Assembly: GCF_002367995.1 (NCBI RefSeq)
Contig: NZ_AP018208.1
Coordinates: 93,983 to 157,982 of the forward strand
Length of the DNA: 64,000 bases
Direction of reading: 5' to 3'
DNA from: Calothrix brevissima NIES-22
GTDB taxonomy: Bacteria > Cyanobacteriota > Cyanobacteriia > Cyanobacteriales > Nostocaceae
Shown here: one piece after another, positions 16,340-24,914 of the stretch
Layout of the letters: each line of letters opens with the position of its first letter
How positions within the stretch are numbered: the stretch's first letter is position 1
Program-made: the position numbers and the translations under genes
Notes under the pieces: model-generated
The model's database searches: none
Told to the model about the DNA's origin: nothing
The model's input: only the letters and a program-made list of their open reading frames with translations

Positions 16340-16957
16340 TTACTGTTCTATCAAAGCAGACTCAAACACCTGGAAAGCAGTTAAACTGAGTTCAGGAAAA
16401 GTCGGTGATTGAAGTTTGTCGCTACCTCGAAATTGAGTAACTTGGTATTCACCATCAACTAAAACATAAATTGATATTGTCGGCTGTTTGGGATTGCCAA
16501 TAAAGCGCCTACCGCCAAAAGCAGCATAGTCAACAATCCAATATTCAGGTATGCCTATTTCTTCGTACTCACCAAATTTTAAGAAATAATCATCCCGCCA
16601 ATTAGTACTGACAACTTCTACTGCTAATGGAATTGACGCTGCTTGAGTAACTGTTGATGATTTTTTCCAAAGTGGTTCATTCACCAAGTTAGGTAAATTC
16701 AATACCATTACATCGGGAATATAACCAGATTTTTTATCAACTGATTTGATTAATGCTTGAGTTGGAATCGAATAAGCAAGATTAAACCGACGAATTTCAT
16801 AATTGAGTTCTCTAATTAAAAATGCTCTGACTAACTCATGTTCTCCTGTCGGCTGCATTTCAACAATTACTCCTTTATGCAATTCATATCTACCGTTTTC
16901 TGGCTTCCATTCAATGAACTCTTCAAAGCTAATTGGTTCTGCTAAAGGTTGGAACAT
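16340..16957 (-). CDS. Uma2-family putative restriction endonuclease
   Basis: The 205-residue protein has YELHKGVIVEMQPTGEHE at the N-terminus, SGYIPDVMVLN (catalytic Asp) and AVEVVSTNWRDDYFLKFGEYEEIGIPEYWIVDY (Glu ... Lys and the family's EYWIVD signature). This is a canonical Uma2 layout and distinct in sequence from the copy at 8457-9119. Predicted PD-(D/E)XK nuclease of unknown physiological role. Confidence 0.93.
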   Translation of the reverse strand: MFQPLAEPISFEEFIEWKPENGRYELHKGVIVEMQPTGEHELVRAFLIRELNYEIRRFNLAYSIPTQALIKSVDKKSGYIPDVMVLNLPNLVNEPLWKKSSTVTQAASIPLAVEVVSTNWRDDYFLKFGEYEEIGIPEYWIVDYAAFGGRRFIGNPKQPTISIYVLVDGEYQVTQFRGSDKLQSPTFPELSLTAFQVFESALIEQ

Positions 16958-17092
16958 CAGACTGTTTCCTTTAATTGCTGAAACTATACTAATTGACAGT
17001 TTCCACTACACAGTAGCATGAGAATATCTTCTAAACCTACGTTGATTGTTTGTGAAACGTATCGGTGGGCACTGATAGTCCCACCTTTGAAT

Positions 17093-17797
17093 TTACGCCA
17101 CCGCTAATTCTGTGCTACCTGAAGCTGGTTGATACTCCATTAGCCGCTTCCATTCCTCGCTTGTTAGTTGATCAAACGGTTTATCCAACAATTCCTCGCA
17201 AGACCTAGTGTCGAGACTAGGCAATACTTCAACCATCGACAACGACCACACAGCATCGAATGCAGAATCACAGGGTACTTGCTGCTGATGTTCTGATGAC
17301 GCTCTGTTGACCCACCAGCGACCGTCAGTACATCCGGCTGAACCTAGCTTTTTGTCGTTTTGATAAATCCCATCTTCTTTGAGTTCAAAGCCAAACTTCT
17401 CACATTCCAAGGCAATTTGTGCCATGAATTCGTTACCAGTGGTAGTAGCTGGTATTTTTTGCTTTTGTACTGGCAGTGTGCCTTGCTTGTAATGCCAGAC
17501 GATGTGGTTGTGGCACTTTGCCCAGGTGTCTGCACGATGTTCTTCTGTTGAGTTCACGATTATCACCCAGCGTTGGGTTATGAATTCGTCGTGGTCGTAG
17601 GTGATGCTAGCTATTAGTTTGTCGCCAACGTAAATTTCATAGTCGTAGCAGCTGATTTCGATAACGGTGAATTCTTCAGGTGCTACAACTTCACCCTGTT
17701 GTGTGATGTGCTGCTCTTGCTCTGCTTGAGTTATCGTTTGCTCATCAACGGCGAAAGAAGCGAAAATTGCTTGCTGTGCAGGTGTTTTGTAGGTCAT
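17093..17797 (-). CDS. Unknown protein, intact copy of the family broken at 9.7-11.2 kb
   Basis: The 234-residue protein is acidic and glutamine-rich at the N-terminus, with a central region VIEISCYDYEIYVGDKLIASITYDHDEFITQRWVII that looks like a compact beta domain, then a lysine-rich linker, a second domain (EFMAQIALECEKFGFELKED) and a C-terminal helix SCEELLDKPFDQLTSEEWKRL. Function unknown. The family occurs twice in the window, one copy destroyed by IS elements, suggesting it is accessory. Confidence 0.65.
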   Translation of the reverse strand: MTYKTPAQQAIFASFAVDEQTITQAEQEQHITQQGEVVAPEEFTVIEISCYDYEIYVGDKLIASITYDHDEFITQRWVIIVNSTEEHRADTWAKCHNHIVWHYKQGTLPVQKQKIPATTTGNEFMAQIALECEKFGFELKEDGIYQNDKKLGSAGCTDGRWWVNRASSEHQQQVPCDSAFDAVWSLSMVEVLPSLDTRSCEELLDKPFDQLTSEEWKRLMEYQPASGSTELAVA

Positions 17798-17824
17798 AAT
17801 AGATATTCCTTTGATAAAAGGGTA

Positions 17825-17865
17825 AAAGGCGATCGCAAACTTTTCCAGGGCTAGCGATCGCCTTT
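17825..17865 (+). terminator. HIP1-based hairpin followed by T-run
   Basis: A 12-bp perfect inverted repeat (AAAGGCGATCGC ... GCGATCGCCTTT) with a 17-nt loop is followed on the plus strand by GTTTTT. It resembles a terminator but no plus-strand gene ends here, so it may be a dispersed HIP1 palindrome next to the start of the minus-strand gene. Confidence 0.4.
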
Positions 17866-18338
17866 GTTTTTGATGTGCAAAAGAGCGCTGTACAAATGAA
17901 ACGCTCTCACAACAAAATCAGCGAAGCTGTAAAAATCTTTGGATTCTAGAAGTAGATTCGATAAATAACCAATTTTTTAGACTTAGTTAGGTCATCGGAA
18001 TCATCTCCGGCGGCTTGAGCATTACAAGTTTGGCTTCCGGCTGCTAGTCCCGGCGGCATTGGATTTTGTGGGTACCTAAACAGAATTCAGGAGTCAGGAG
18101 CCAGAATTCACCATTGAATTCTGTGCGACTGGTTCGGCAGTCAGTTGGCGGGGAAACCCCGCTTAAAGGAACTGTCGGCGAATAAACGGCGTTTTTGCAC
18201 TCCCACCAAATTGAAAATTTGCTGGTCTTTTCTCTCATAGAGACGCACTCGCGTTCAATCAGTCGCAGGTTTGAATCCCCAACTGATTGATTCTGACTCC
18301 TGACTCCTGACTTCTTCTTGCTCTCCTTAACAATATAA
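17866..18338. repeat. Intergenic repeat region with no clear gene
   Basis: The stretch includes a small hairpin (AGAGCG ... CGCTCT near 17882-17910), GAATTCAGGAGTCAGGAG-type heptamers at about 18084-18115 and again at 18290-18315, and a palindromic GGCGGGGAAACCCCGC at about 18146-18162. A minus-strand frame covering 18044-18343 is made of these repeats and is not called a gene. Confidence 0.55.
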
Positions 18339-18355
18339 TGCAACCTTTAGTTGCA
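18339..18355. promoter_or_regulatory. XRE operator candidate, distal site
   Basis: TGCAACCTTTAGTTGCA is a perfect 6-bp palindrome (TGCAAC/GTTGCA) with a 5-nt centre, overlapping the stop codon of the XRE gene. A near copy lies at its start (18675-18690). Two matched sites around one regulator gene suggest cooperative binding. Confidence 0.5.
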
Positions 18356-18670
18356 TTTGTCAACCCCTAATTGCACAATTTTGGTTTCTTTCAAACACAG
18401 TAATTCAGCTAAAGTACAGCCAAATACTTTACATAAGCCAGTAACGAGTTCTGGGGAAGCACTTTTGACCTCTGTGAAGGTTTCCATCCGGTTCAAATAC
18501 TGCCGAGACATATCTACGTCATATTCAGCAAGCTTTTTAGATAAAGTTACTAATGGCATATCACCACGCAATGAGCGCATTTTTTGCCCGCGCTCCTTTG
18601 TCCATCTAATAGATCCCACTTCAGTTAGTGGTAACATTACAACCTCTTCTATCTGTTCTTGGCTAGCCAT
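18347..18670 (-). CDS. XRE-family transcriptional regulator, probably autoregulated
   Basis: From ATG 18670 the 107-residue protein carries a Cro/CI helix-turn-helix in which SKKLAEYDVDMSRQYLNRME contains the two DNA-binding helices and CKVFGCTLAELLCL the closing helices. An upstream TTG at 18679 is less likely. Matching TGCAA-CTTTAGTTG sites lie over the start and the stop of the gene, so the product probably represses its own promoter. Its divergent neighbour is the molybdopterin oxidoreductase gene, about 240 nt away, which may also be regulated. Confidence 0.8.
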   Translation of the reverse strand: MASQEQIEEVVMLPLTEVGSIRWTKERGQKMRSLRGDMPLVTLSKKLAEYDVDMSRQYLNRMETFTEVKSASPELVTGLCKVFGCTLAELLCLKETKIVQLGVDKCN

Positions 18671-18674
18671 ATTA

Positions 18675-18690
18675 TGCAATCTTTAGTTGA
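18675..18690. promoter_or_regulatory. XRE operator candidate, promoter-proximal site
   Basis: TGCAATCTTTAGTTGA lies just 5' of the XRE start and matches 18339-18354 at 14 of 16 positions. Its position over the promoter or ribosome-binding region suits autorepression. Confidence 0.5.
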
Positions 18691-18907
18691 CGAAAATAAG
18701 ATTCAAGTGCAACTATTAGTATCAGGGAAAAAGCGGTAATTGTTCGTTGAATAGTACTGTTTAGCAAGAAAGGCAGAAGGTTTTGTAAGAGCAGGGATTC
18801 CCTCCTCTACTTGTAGTAGAGCGCGAAAATCTACCTAATGAGGAATTCTCATGTCCAGTAAATTACATTAAATTGCACAAAATGAACTGATTTGTCGCTG
18901 CAACCAG

Positions 18908-21184
18908 ATGGATAGCAACCCCCAGCCCCAACCGCCCTTCCACGAAACCAATGAAAACACCCCAGAAATTGGCGGTGGGTTGCCTGTAATTGAGTATTGG
19001 GCAAAGCACACACTGTCACTTCAAGGGCCACATCTTTGGAAAACCCTGTTTCACAAAAGTGCTTGTCTGTCCTGCTCCTGGGGGACTGGTGGACAAAAAG
19101 GAGGATTCACCAATGAAGCGGGCGAGAAACTGCAACGCTGCATGAAAAGTGTAGAAGCAATTTCAGCCGAAATCCAACCTGCGGTTCCAGTCCACTTCTT
19201 TGATTCCCACACAATTACTGCCCTACAACAGCTATCTTCTATGGAAGCGGATCGATTGGGAAGACTCAGCTTCCCAGTGATTCGACGCTCAGGTAGTGAA
19301 CATTATCAGCGCATCTCTTGGGAAGAGATTTATGCGATCGCCAAAGCTGCATTTCTTCAACCACCAGAGCGAGTTGCATCATACAGTTCCGGGCGCGGTT
19401 CCAACGAAGCGGCATTTTTACTACAATTGCTACTGCGAACCCTGGGTTCCAATAATTTGGCAGATTGTTCAGATCTGTGCCATGCTCCTTCCACAACCGC
19501 ACTCAAGGAGATGTTTGGCACAAACACCTCAATCGTCAGCTTGGAAAGCTTGAAGCAGGCAGATTGCGTGGTGTTAGCAGGGGCAAATTCTGCTTATAAC
19601 CATCCGCGGTTGATGAATGAATTGATCAAACTGCGAGACAAGGGTGGCAAAGTGATTGTGATCAATCCGGTGATGGAAATTGGATTGGTGAAATTTGGCT
19701 CTCCGGCATTCCCAGTTAAGTCTTTGATTCCTGGTTCTGACATCGCTTCATTATATCTTCAGCCAATTCCCGGTAGTGATGTGGCGCTGTTTGTGGGCAT
19801 TCAGAAAGCGTTAATTGAACAGGGGTTTGTGCAGTACGACTTTTTACGAGCATATACCCAAGGGTGGGAAGCAGTATTAGAACAGGCGCGATCGCTTTCT
19901 TGGGAAATTATCACGACTACCTGCGGCGTGTCTCAGCCAGAAATTGCCGCCGCCGCCACCATCATCGGCACATCAAAAGCTGTGGTTTTTGGTTGGGCAA
20001 TGGGCATTACCCAACAGACAAATGGTGTCGATAATGTCTACAGTATCGCTAATACAGCGTTAATTAGCGGACAGATTGCCAGAATGGGAGCCGGAGTTAT
20101 GCCAGTGCGGGGACATTCCAACGTCCAGGGCTTTGGCTCAATGGGTGTCACCGTGAAGCTCAAAGAAGAAATTAAGCAAGCGTTAGAGAAGTTGTTGGGG
20201 CGATCGCTCTCTTTACCCAAAGGTTATCACACTCGTGACTTAATCGAAGCGGCAGAAGCTGGCAAAGTGGATAGTCTCATCTGTGTAGGTGGTAATATCT
20301 ATGGTGCTAATCCTGACTCAGCACAGGCAAAACGGGCATTGGGTAACATCGATACCATCATCTATCTCGCTACTAAACCCAATATTGGGCACTTTCACGG
20401 ATTGGCGAAAACTCACACAATCATCATTCCTGTGCTCAACCGATTTGAAAACCCCCACAAAACCACCGTTGAATCGGGTAACAACTTTGTGCGCCTCAAT
20501 GATGAAGGCAAAACTCACCTGAAGAATGCAGATTTAATTTCCGAAGTTGAGTTTTTAACTGAACTAGCACATCGGTTGCTGGGTGATTATCCCGTCGAAT
20601 GGCGCAAACTACAAGATACTCGCTACGTGCGGCAATTGATTGCCACAACCATTCCCGGCTATGAAAAAATTGCGACGATTGATGACACCAACGAAGAGTT
20701 TACCATCTCTGGGCGCATCGTCACCGAACCCCATTTTAAAACGCCGTCAGGTAAGGCAAAAATGTTGACTACGCCACTGCCGGATCTGGCTCTACCCCAA
20801 CCTCAAGACTTCGATATTGATCCTAGAGCAAATAGTCTTGTGCTGGCATTAATGACTGGACGCAGCTATTCCCAACACAACACAGTGGTTTATAAAATTG
20901 ATGATCAGTATCGGGGAATGCCCCATCGCCATTGCATTTTGATGAATCGCATAGATGCACAAAAGATTGGGTTAGCCGAACATGATCTTGTTACAGTCCA
21001 GGGTGATGCAGATAAACTAGAGAACGTGGAAGTGATTTACGGTGCTGTGCGGGAAGGCGCAGCTTTGATGTTTTATCCGGAAGTGAATGTCATTTTTAAA
21101 GCTAGAACAGAAACGCGCTGCGGTACGCCTGCTTACAAACGGGTGCCAGTGGTAGTATATGGAAAACAGCGATCGCCACATTGA
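18908..21184 (+). CDS. FdhF/YdeP-type molybdopterin oxidoreductase
   Basis: The 758-residue protein has the order of the YdeP/FdhF-like family: an N-terminal segment with CLSCSWGTGG, a region VASYSSGRGSNEAAFLLQLL, the SNNLADCSDLCHAPS motif near the molybdenum site, GANSAYNHPRLMNEL for cofactor binding, and a C-terminal domain with MTGRSYSQHNTVVYK and HRHCILMNRIDAQKIGL. No four-cysteine iron-sulfur motif at the start is complete. Such enzymes bind bis-molybdopterin guanine dinucleotide; the physiological substrate is unknown (YdeP is linked to acid resistance in enteric bacteria). The gene precedes an N-acetyltransferase on the same strand, 61 nt away, possibly one operon. Confidence 0.92.
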   Translation: MDSNPQPQPPFHETNENTPEIGGGLPVIEYWAKHTLSLQGPHLWKTLFHKSACLSCSWGTGGQKGGFTNEAGEKLQRCMKSVEAISAEIQPAVPVHFFDSHTITALQQLSSMEADRLGRLSFPVIRRSGSEHYQRISWEEIYAIAKAAFLQPPERVASYSSGRGSNEAAFLLQLLLRTLGSNNLADCSDLCHAPSTTALKEMFGTNTSIVSLESLKQADCVVLAGANSAYNHPRLMNELIKLRDKGGKVIVINPVMEIGLVKFGSPAFPVKSLIPGSDIASLYLQPIPGSDVALFVGIQKALIEQGFVQYDFLRAYTQGWEAVLEQARSLSWEIITTTCGVSQPEIAAAATIIGTSKAVVFGWAMGITQQTNGVDNVYSIANTALISGQIARMGAGVMPVRGHSNVQGFGSMGVTVKLKEEIKQALEKLLGRSLSLPKGYHTRDLIEAAEAGKVDSLICVGGNIYGANPDSAQAKRALGNIDTIIYLATKPNIGHFHGLAKTHTIIIPVLNRFENPHKTTVESGNNFVRLNDEGKTHLKNADLISEVEFLTELAHRLLGDYPVEWRKLQDTRYVRQLIATTIPGYEKIATIDDTNEEFTISGRIVTEPHFKTPSGKAKMLTTPLPDLALPQPQDFDIDPRANSLVLALMTGRSYSQHNTVVYKIDDQYRGMPHRHCILMNRIDAQKIGLAEHDLVTVQGDADKLENVEVIYGAVREGAALMFYPEVNVIFKARTETRCGTPAYKRVPVVVYGKQRSPH

Positions 21185-21245
21185 TCGGCTATTTCAACAA
21201 GGATGGCATTATAGAAATACATGGTGGCAGTAGAAGGGGAGCAAA

Positions 21246-22070
21246 TTGGAACATTTATCCGATACAGTAGACCTCAATGCTTATTTTCAACGAATAGGTT
21301 ATGGCGGAGATTGCTGTGCCACGCTGCAAACGCTACAGGCGATTCACCTATGCCATACCAAGGCGATCGCCTTTGAGAATCTAACTTCATTGCTCAAACA
21401 ACCTGTCTGTTTGAATTTAAAATCGTTGTCGAGAAAACTTATTTATGAACGGCGTGGCGGCTACTGTTTTGAGCAAAACTTATTGCTACGCTCAGTCTTG
21501 CTCGCCCTTGGCTTTAAGGTCAAAAATTTAGCAGCCCGTGTACTGTGGAATCTTCCACAAGGAACGATTACTCCCCGCTCTCATATGCTGCTTTTAGTAG
21601 AGATTGACGAACGCGAATATGTTGCAGATGTAGGATTTGGGGGATTAACACTCACCGCTCCTTTGTCTATGATCCCAAACATTGAACAGAGTACACCGCA
21701 TGAAATGTTTCGATTGATAATGGCTGGCTACACCTACATTATGCAAGCATACATTGGTCAGGAGTGGAAATCGCTTTATAGTTTTGATCTGCAAGAGCAA
21801 CAACTCGCTGATTATGAGGTCAGCAATTGGTATGTCTCAACTCATCCAAACTCACGTTTTGTGACTACACTGATAGTTGCTCGACCAGATGTAGATTGTC
21901 GATATGCTTTGCAAAACAATAAATTTACAACGTATCATCTCGATGGTCAAAACCAGTCGCTTTTACTCAATACTGTGAGTGATTTACGTACCGTACTGGA
22001 GCAAGTATTTTGTTTAACTTTACCTGAGATTCCCGGTCTTAACACTACCTTACAAGATTTAGTTGAGTAG
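21246..22070 (+). CDS. nat: Arylamine N-acetyltransferase
   Basis: The 274-residue protein has the NAT triad: Cys in ERRGGYCFEQNLLL (about residue 74), His in RSHMLLLVEID (about 112) and Asp in YVADVGFGGLT (about 128). It transfers acetyl groups from acetyl-CoA to arylamines, or related acyl groups in natural-product chemistry. The start is TTG 21246, preceded by GGGGAGC. It follows the molybdopterin oxidoreductase gene. Confidence 0.93.
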   Translation: MEHLSDTVDLNAYFQRIGYGGDCCATLQTLQAIHLCHTKAIAFENLTSLLKQPVCLNLKSLSRKLIYERRGGYCFEQNLLLRSVLLALGFKVKNLAARVLWNLPQGTITPRSHMLLLVEIDEREYVADVGFGGLTLTAPLSMIPNIEQSTPHEMFRLIMAGYTYIMQAYIGQEWKSLYSFDLQEQQLADYEVSNWYVSTHPNSRFVTTLIVARPDVDCRYALQNNKFTTYHLDGQNQSLLLNTVSDLRTVLEQVFCLTLPEIPGLNTTLQDLVE

Positions 22071-22179
22071 GCTGCACCCTTGTATGTTTCAACAAACTTA
22101 AGTTGCTAGTTAACTTAAATACTTGAAGAGTGCTCATAACGGGACTTAGATTAAAACGGATTGCTTTCAAACTAAATTT

Positions 22180-23726
22180 GTAAGGATTCAGGTCAAGAGG
22201 TATTGACAAATGTGACATCTGAGGCGGAGTATCACAATTATGGGAAAAGACCTGCTTGTGAAATTAGAGCGTGAAACCCTTCTCCAGTTAGCTCCGGAAC
22301 AACTGGTGGACATAATTGTTGAGCAGGCGATCGCCATAGAGAAACTGAACTCCAGAATTTTAGAACTAGAAGAAAAAGTAGAGAAACTCAAGGTCAGTAG
22401 AGATTTAGACAGCAAAACATCATCGAAACCACCATCGGGAGATATCCTCAAAAAAACAGAGAAAAAACAGCAGGATAAACCAGAGGAGAGTGAGGCTCCG
22501 AAAAGGAAACCAGGAGGACAACTAGGGCATCGAGGAAAAACGCGTAAGGGTTTTGGCAGAGTAGATCGTTGTGAAATATTGCGTCCAGAGAATTGTGTTT
22601 ACTGTGGTCAAAAAGCATTTGCGACCGTAGCAGTAAAAGTAGAAAAGCAGTGTATAGCGCAATTAGTGGAACGTCCTATCGAAATAGTAGAGTATCAACG
22701 CCAAACCTGTGTGTGTGAGTGCTGTGGTAATTTACAAGCTTCCCACTGGCCAGAAGAAATTATTCCAGGACAAGATTTAGGGGTGAAATTACAGGCATTT
22801 TTAGGATGGGCAAATAATTATGCACATATGCCCTATGAAAAACAGCAGGAAATGCTGTGGGAATTGGGTCAAATTGAAATTGGACTAGGCACTTTGGTTG
22901 CCACCAATGAACGAGTAGAAAAAGCAATTGAACCGAGCGTTCTTGAGTTAAGTAGTTGGGTAAAACAGACACAACCTAACGTTCATGTAGATGAAACACC
23001 TTGGTCTGTCAAGGGAGTTAAAGAATGGTTGTGGGTAGTTGCCAATTCTGAGTTTTGCCTGTTTACTGCGGCTGACACTCGTTCCAGAGCCGAACTAGAA
23101 GCCATTTTAGGGGCTGAATATACAGGGGTAATCAGCAGTGATGATTTTAGTGTTTACAATGGCTATGCGGTGGCTGACCAGCAGAAATGTTTGGCGCATC
23201 TACGCCGTCACTTCAAAAAACTAATTCAACTTCCAGGACTTCATAACCAAGCTATTGGTGAAGCATTTGTTGATTTAATTGATGAAGCTTTTAGAAATTA
23301 TGCTCAATGGTTTGAGACTCTTGAGTGCGCCAGTTATAACGATTGGGTCAATCAATTCAAATCTAAGTTGCAACTAACTGTTGATCAATGGATTGATTTA
23401 GCTGGAGCTACAGCAGGAAACCTTTTACGTTCTTTACGGGATAAAGCCAATCAATGGTGGTATTTTCTTGATAATCCTGAAGTTCCTCCTGATAACAATC
23501 AGGCCGAACGCTCACTTCGTTTAGCTGTGACTAAACGTAAGGTTAGTGGTGGTTCCCGTTCAATAGAGCGATTTCAACACACTGCTAATTTGTTGACGGT
23601 GGTGCAGACTTGTCGCCGTCAAGGTCGGTCTGTGATTGATTTCTTTACACAAGCACTAGTGGCTGATTCTATTAATTATCAATCTCGCCCTTCTTTACTT
23701 CCTTAATATTAGACCTGAATCCTTAC
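22180..23726 (+). mobile_element. IS66-family insertion sequence
   Basis: Perfect 15-bp terminal inverted repeats (GTAAGGATTCAGGTC at 22180-22194 and its complement at 23712-23726) bound a single transposase gene. No accessory tnpA/tnpB genes are present, as in single-gene IS66 relatives. No 8-bp target duplication is seen in the flanks (CTAAATTT and TATTTGAT). The right end truncates the 23695-24033 gene. Confidence 0.92.
22240..23706 (+). CDS. IS66-family transposase
   Basis: The 488-residue protein starts with a leucine-zipper-like coiled coil (KLNSRILELEEKVEKLK), then a basic KRKPGGQLGHRGKTRKG segment and a zinc ribbon (CVYCGQ ... CVCECCG). The catalytic core follows with VHVDETPWSVKG, SDDFSVYNGYAV and DNNQAERSLRLAVTKRK, the three acidic regions of IS66 transposases. 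It is intact and probably active. Confidence 0.95.
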   Translation: MGKDLLVKLERETLLQLAPEQLVDIIVEQAIAIEKLNSRILELEEKVEKLKVSRDLDSKTSSKPPSGDILKKTEKKQQDKPEESEAPKRKPGGQLGHRGKTRKGFGRVDRCEILRPENCVYCGQKAFATVAVKVEKQCIAQLVERPIEIVEYQRQTCVCECCGNLQASHWPEEIIPGQDLGVKLQAFLGWANNYAHMPYEKQQEMLWELGQIEIGLGTLVATNERVEKAIEPSVLELSSWVKQTQPNVHVDETPWSVKGVKEWLWVVANSEFCLFTAADTRSRAELEAILGAEYTGVISSDDFSVYNGYAVADQQKCLAHLRRHFKKLIQLPGLHNQAIGEAFVDLIDEAFRNYAQWFETLECASYNDWVNQFKSKLQLTVDQWIDLAGATAGNLLRSLRDKANQWWYFLDNPEVPPDNNQAERSLRLAVTKRKVSGGSRSIERFQHTANLLTVVQTCRRQGRSVIDFFTQALVADSINYQSRPSLLP

Positions 23727-24033
23727 TATTTGATAATTCGGCATTTGTAATTGAGGACTGGGGTTGAGTGTGTCCTAAACGTTGATTAATCCATTCTTGA
23801 AGTTGGTGATTGAAAATTGAATTAACAGTTGATAAGTTGAGAGTTTCTGCAAATTCTTTGAACTCCCAATCTTCAGGAATACTAGAAAATAAAAGCTCTA
23901 GTTGTTCGGAAGTGACTGTTACCACACCTGTACAATCTAGCAATGCTAGTTTTTGGCTAATAAATGTGCTAGCTGCTACGATTGCGCTTTGATTCTGCTG
24001 TAATAAATCCTGAAGTTTAATTGGGAGTTTCAT
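23695..24033 (-). pseudogene. Unknown protein truncated by the IS66 insertion
   Basis: From ATG 24033 the frame encodes about 100 native residues (MKLPIKLQDLLQQNQSAIV ... QQ, helical), but its last codons (SKDSGLILRK) and stop come from the IS66 right end. The native C-terminus is lost. It directly follows the Rpn-type gene, so it may once have been co-transcribed. Family unrecognised. Confidence 0.7.
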
Positions 24034-24055
24034 CGGATATGTATTGTTGATATTT

Positions 24056-24850
24056 TTACATCGTTTGTACAACTTTTCTTACTTCTTCTACGTCTAGTTC
24101 TAAACGTTCAGAAATTTGTTGAATAGTTAAACCTAGTTCTAGGAAGATTGGGATCATTTTCAATTTTGTTTCTAGTTCACCTTCTTCCTTACCTTCTGCT
24201 TTGGCTTCTTGATAAACTCTAGTTTCTTTCAGCAAGTTTAAATTCAGCATGGCTTCTATCTCCTCGCGGCTTAAATTAGGAAACTTGTAGACTACGATTG
24301 TCTCTATAAATTCTAAAACTTTTCTTTGGATGAGAGTGTCTGTTAATTGTTCTTTAGCTTTATTAATTAGGGTTTTGGCTAATTCTCCGGCTTTATTTTC
24401 ACTCTCTACAACTAAGCGGACAATTCCCATACCCAGAGAATCGTCTGGTACGTCGTCAAGTTCGTCTAGGTAAAAGCGACGTAGATGGGGTTCTAATAAA
24501 GAACGATAACGTTGGGGATAGGTACGTTCATTGCTGCGCTTGTCATAGATAACTATTGCAAACCAATCAGGGTTAGGTGGCTGATATTGAGTGAAGTAAA
24601 GGAATATACTGGTGAATAGTCGGTCATAAAATTCTTCATCTTTGTAAAACTGAACTTCGATAAAGTACAGTGCTTCATTAGGGAATTCTGCAAATGGAGA
24701 AAATACCCCATCTAATCGGAAACTTTTTTGTTTAATTTCTGGTGCAATAAACTCATATATATTGGTTTTAGTATCTGGTTTACCAATGATTTCAAAAAAG
24801 ATGTTGGGAAATTCTTTAAATATTTCGTAGAAAATCGCATCTGTTTTCAT
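24056..24850 (-). CDS. Rpn-family recombination-promoting nuclease (DUF2887-like)
   Basis: The 264-residue protein begins MKTDAIFYEIFKEFPNIFFE and has SFRLDGVFSPF ... ALYFIEVQFYKDEEFYDRLF, the PD-(D/E)XK core (Asp ... Glu-Val-Gln) of cyanobacterial Rpn/transposase-like proteins. The C-terminal LELGLTIQQISERLELDVEEVRKVV is a helix-turn-helix-like tail usual in this family. It is intact, unlike the Rpn relative at 12656-13487. Predicted DNA nuclease; role unknown. Confidence 0.9.
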   Translation of the reverse strand: MKTDAIFYEIFKEFPNIFFEIIGKPDTKTNIYEFIAPEIKQKSFRLDGVFSPFAEFPNEALYFIEVQFYKDEEFYDRLFTSIFLYFTQYQPPNPDWFAIVIYDKRSNERTYPQRYRSLLEPHLRRFYLDELDDVPDDSLGMGIVRLVVESENKAGELAKTLINKAKEQLTDTLIQRKVLEFIETIVVYKFPNLSREEIEAMLNLNLLKETRVYQEAKAEGKEEGELETKLKMIPIFLELGLTIQQISERLELDVEEVRKVVQTM

Positions 24851-24876
24851 AATTTATCAATACTACATTACACTAC

Positions 24877-24909
24877 AGATCCCCGACTTCTTAAAGAAGT
24901 CGGGGATCT
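24877..24909 (-). terminator. Strong palindrome, probable terminator
   Basis: A 33-nt perfect palindrome (AGATCCCCGACTTCTT and its complement) lies 5 nt past the stop of the 24915 gene. It is a common cyanobacterial dispersed hairpin and probably terminates the defence operon. Confidence 0.6.
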
Positions 24910-24914
24910 AAACC

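Noticed and set aside
17825..17865. An attachment site or origin at the HIP1 inverted repeat
   Set aside because: The palindrome is built of two GCGATCGC octamers, which are abundant in this genome type, and nothing nearby suggests integration.
18044..18343. A 99-codon minus-strand gene
   Set aside because: The frame is made of heptamer repeats and a palindrome, has no conserved-looking protein pattern and overlaps no ribosome-binding site.
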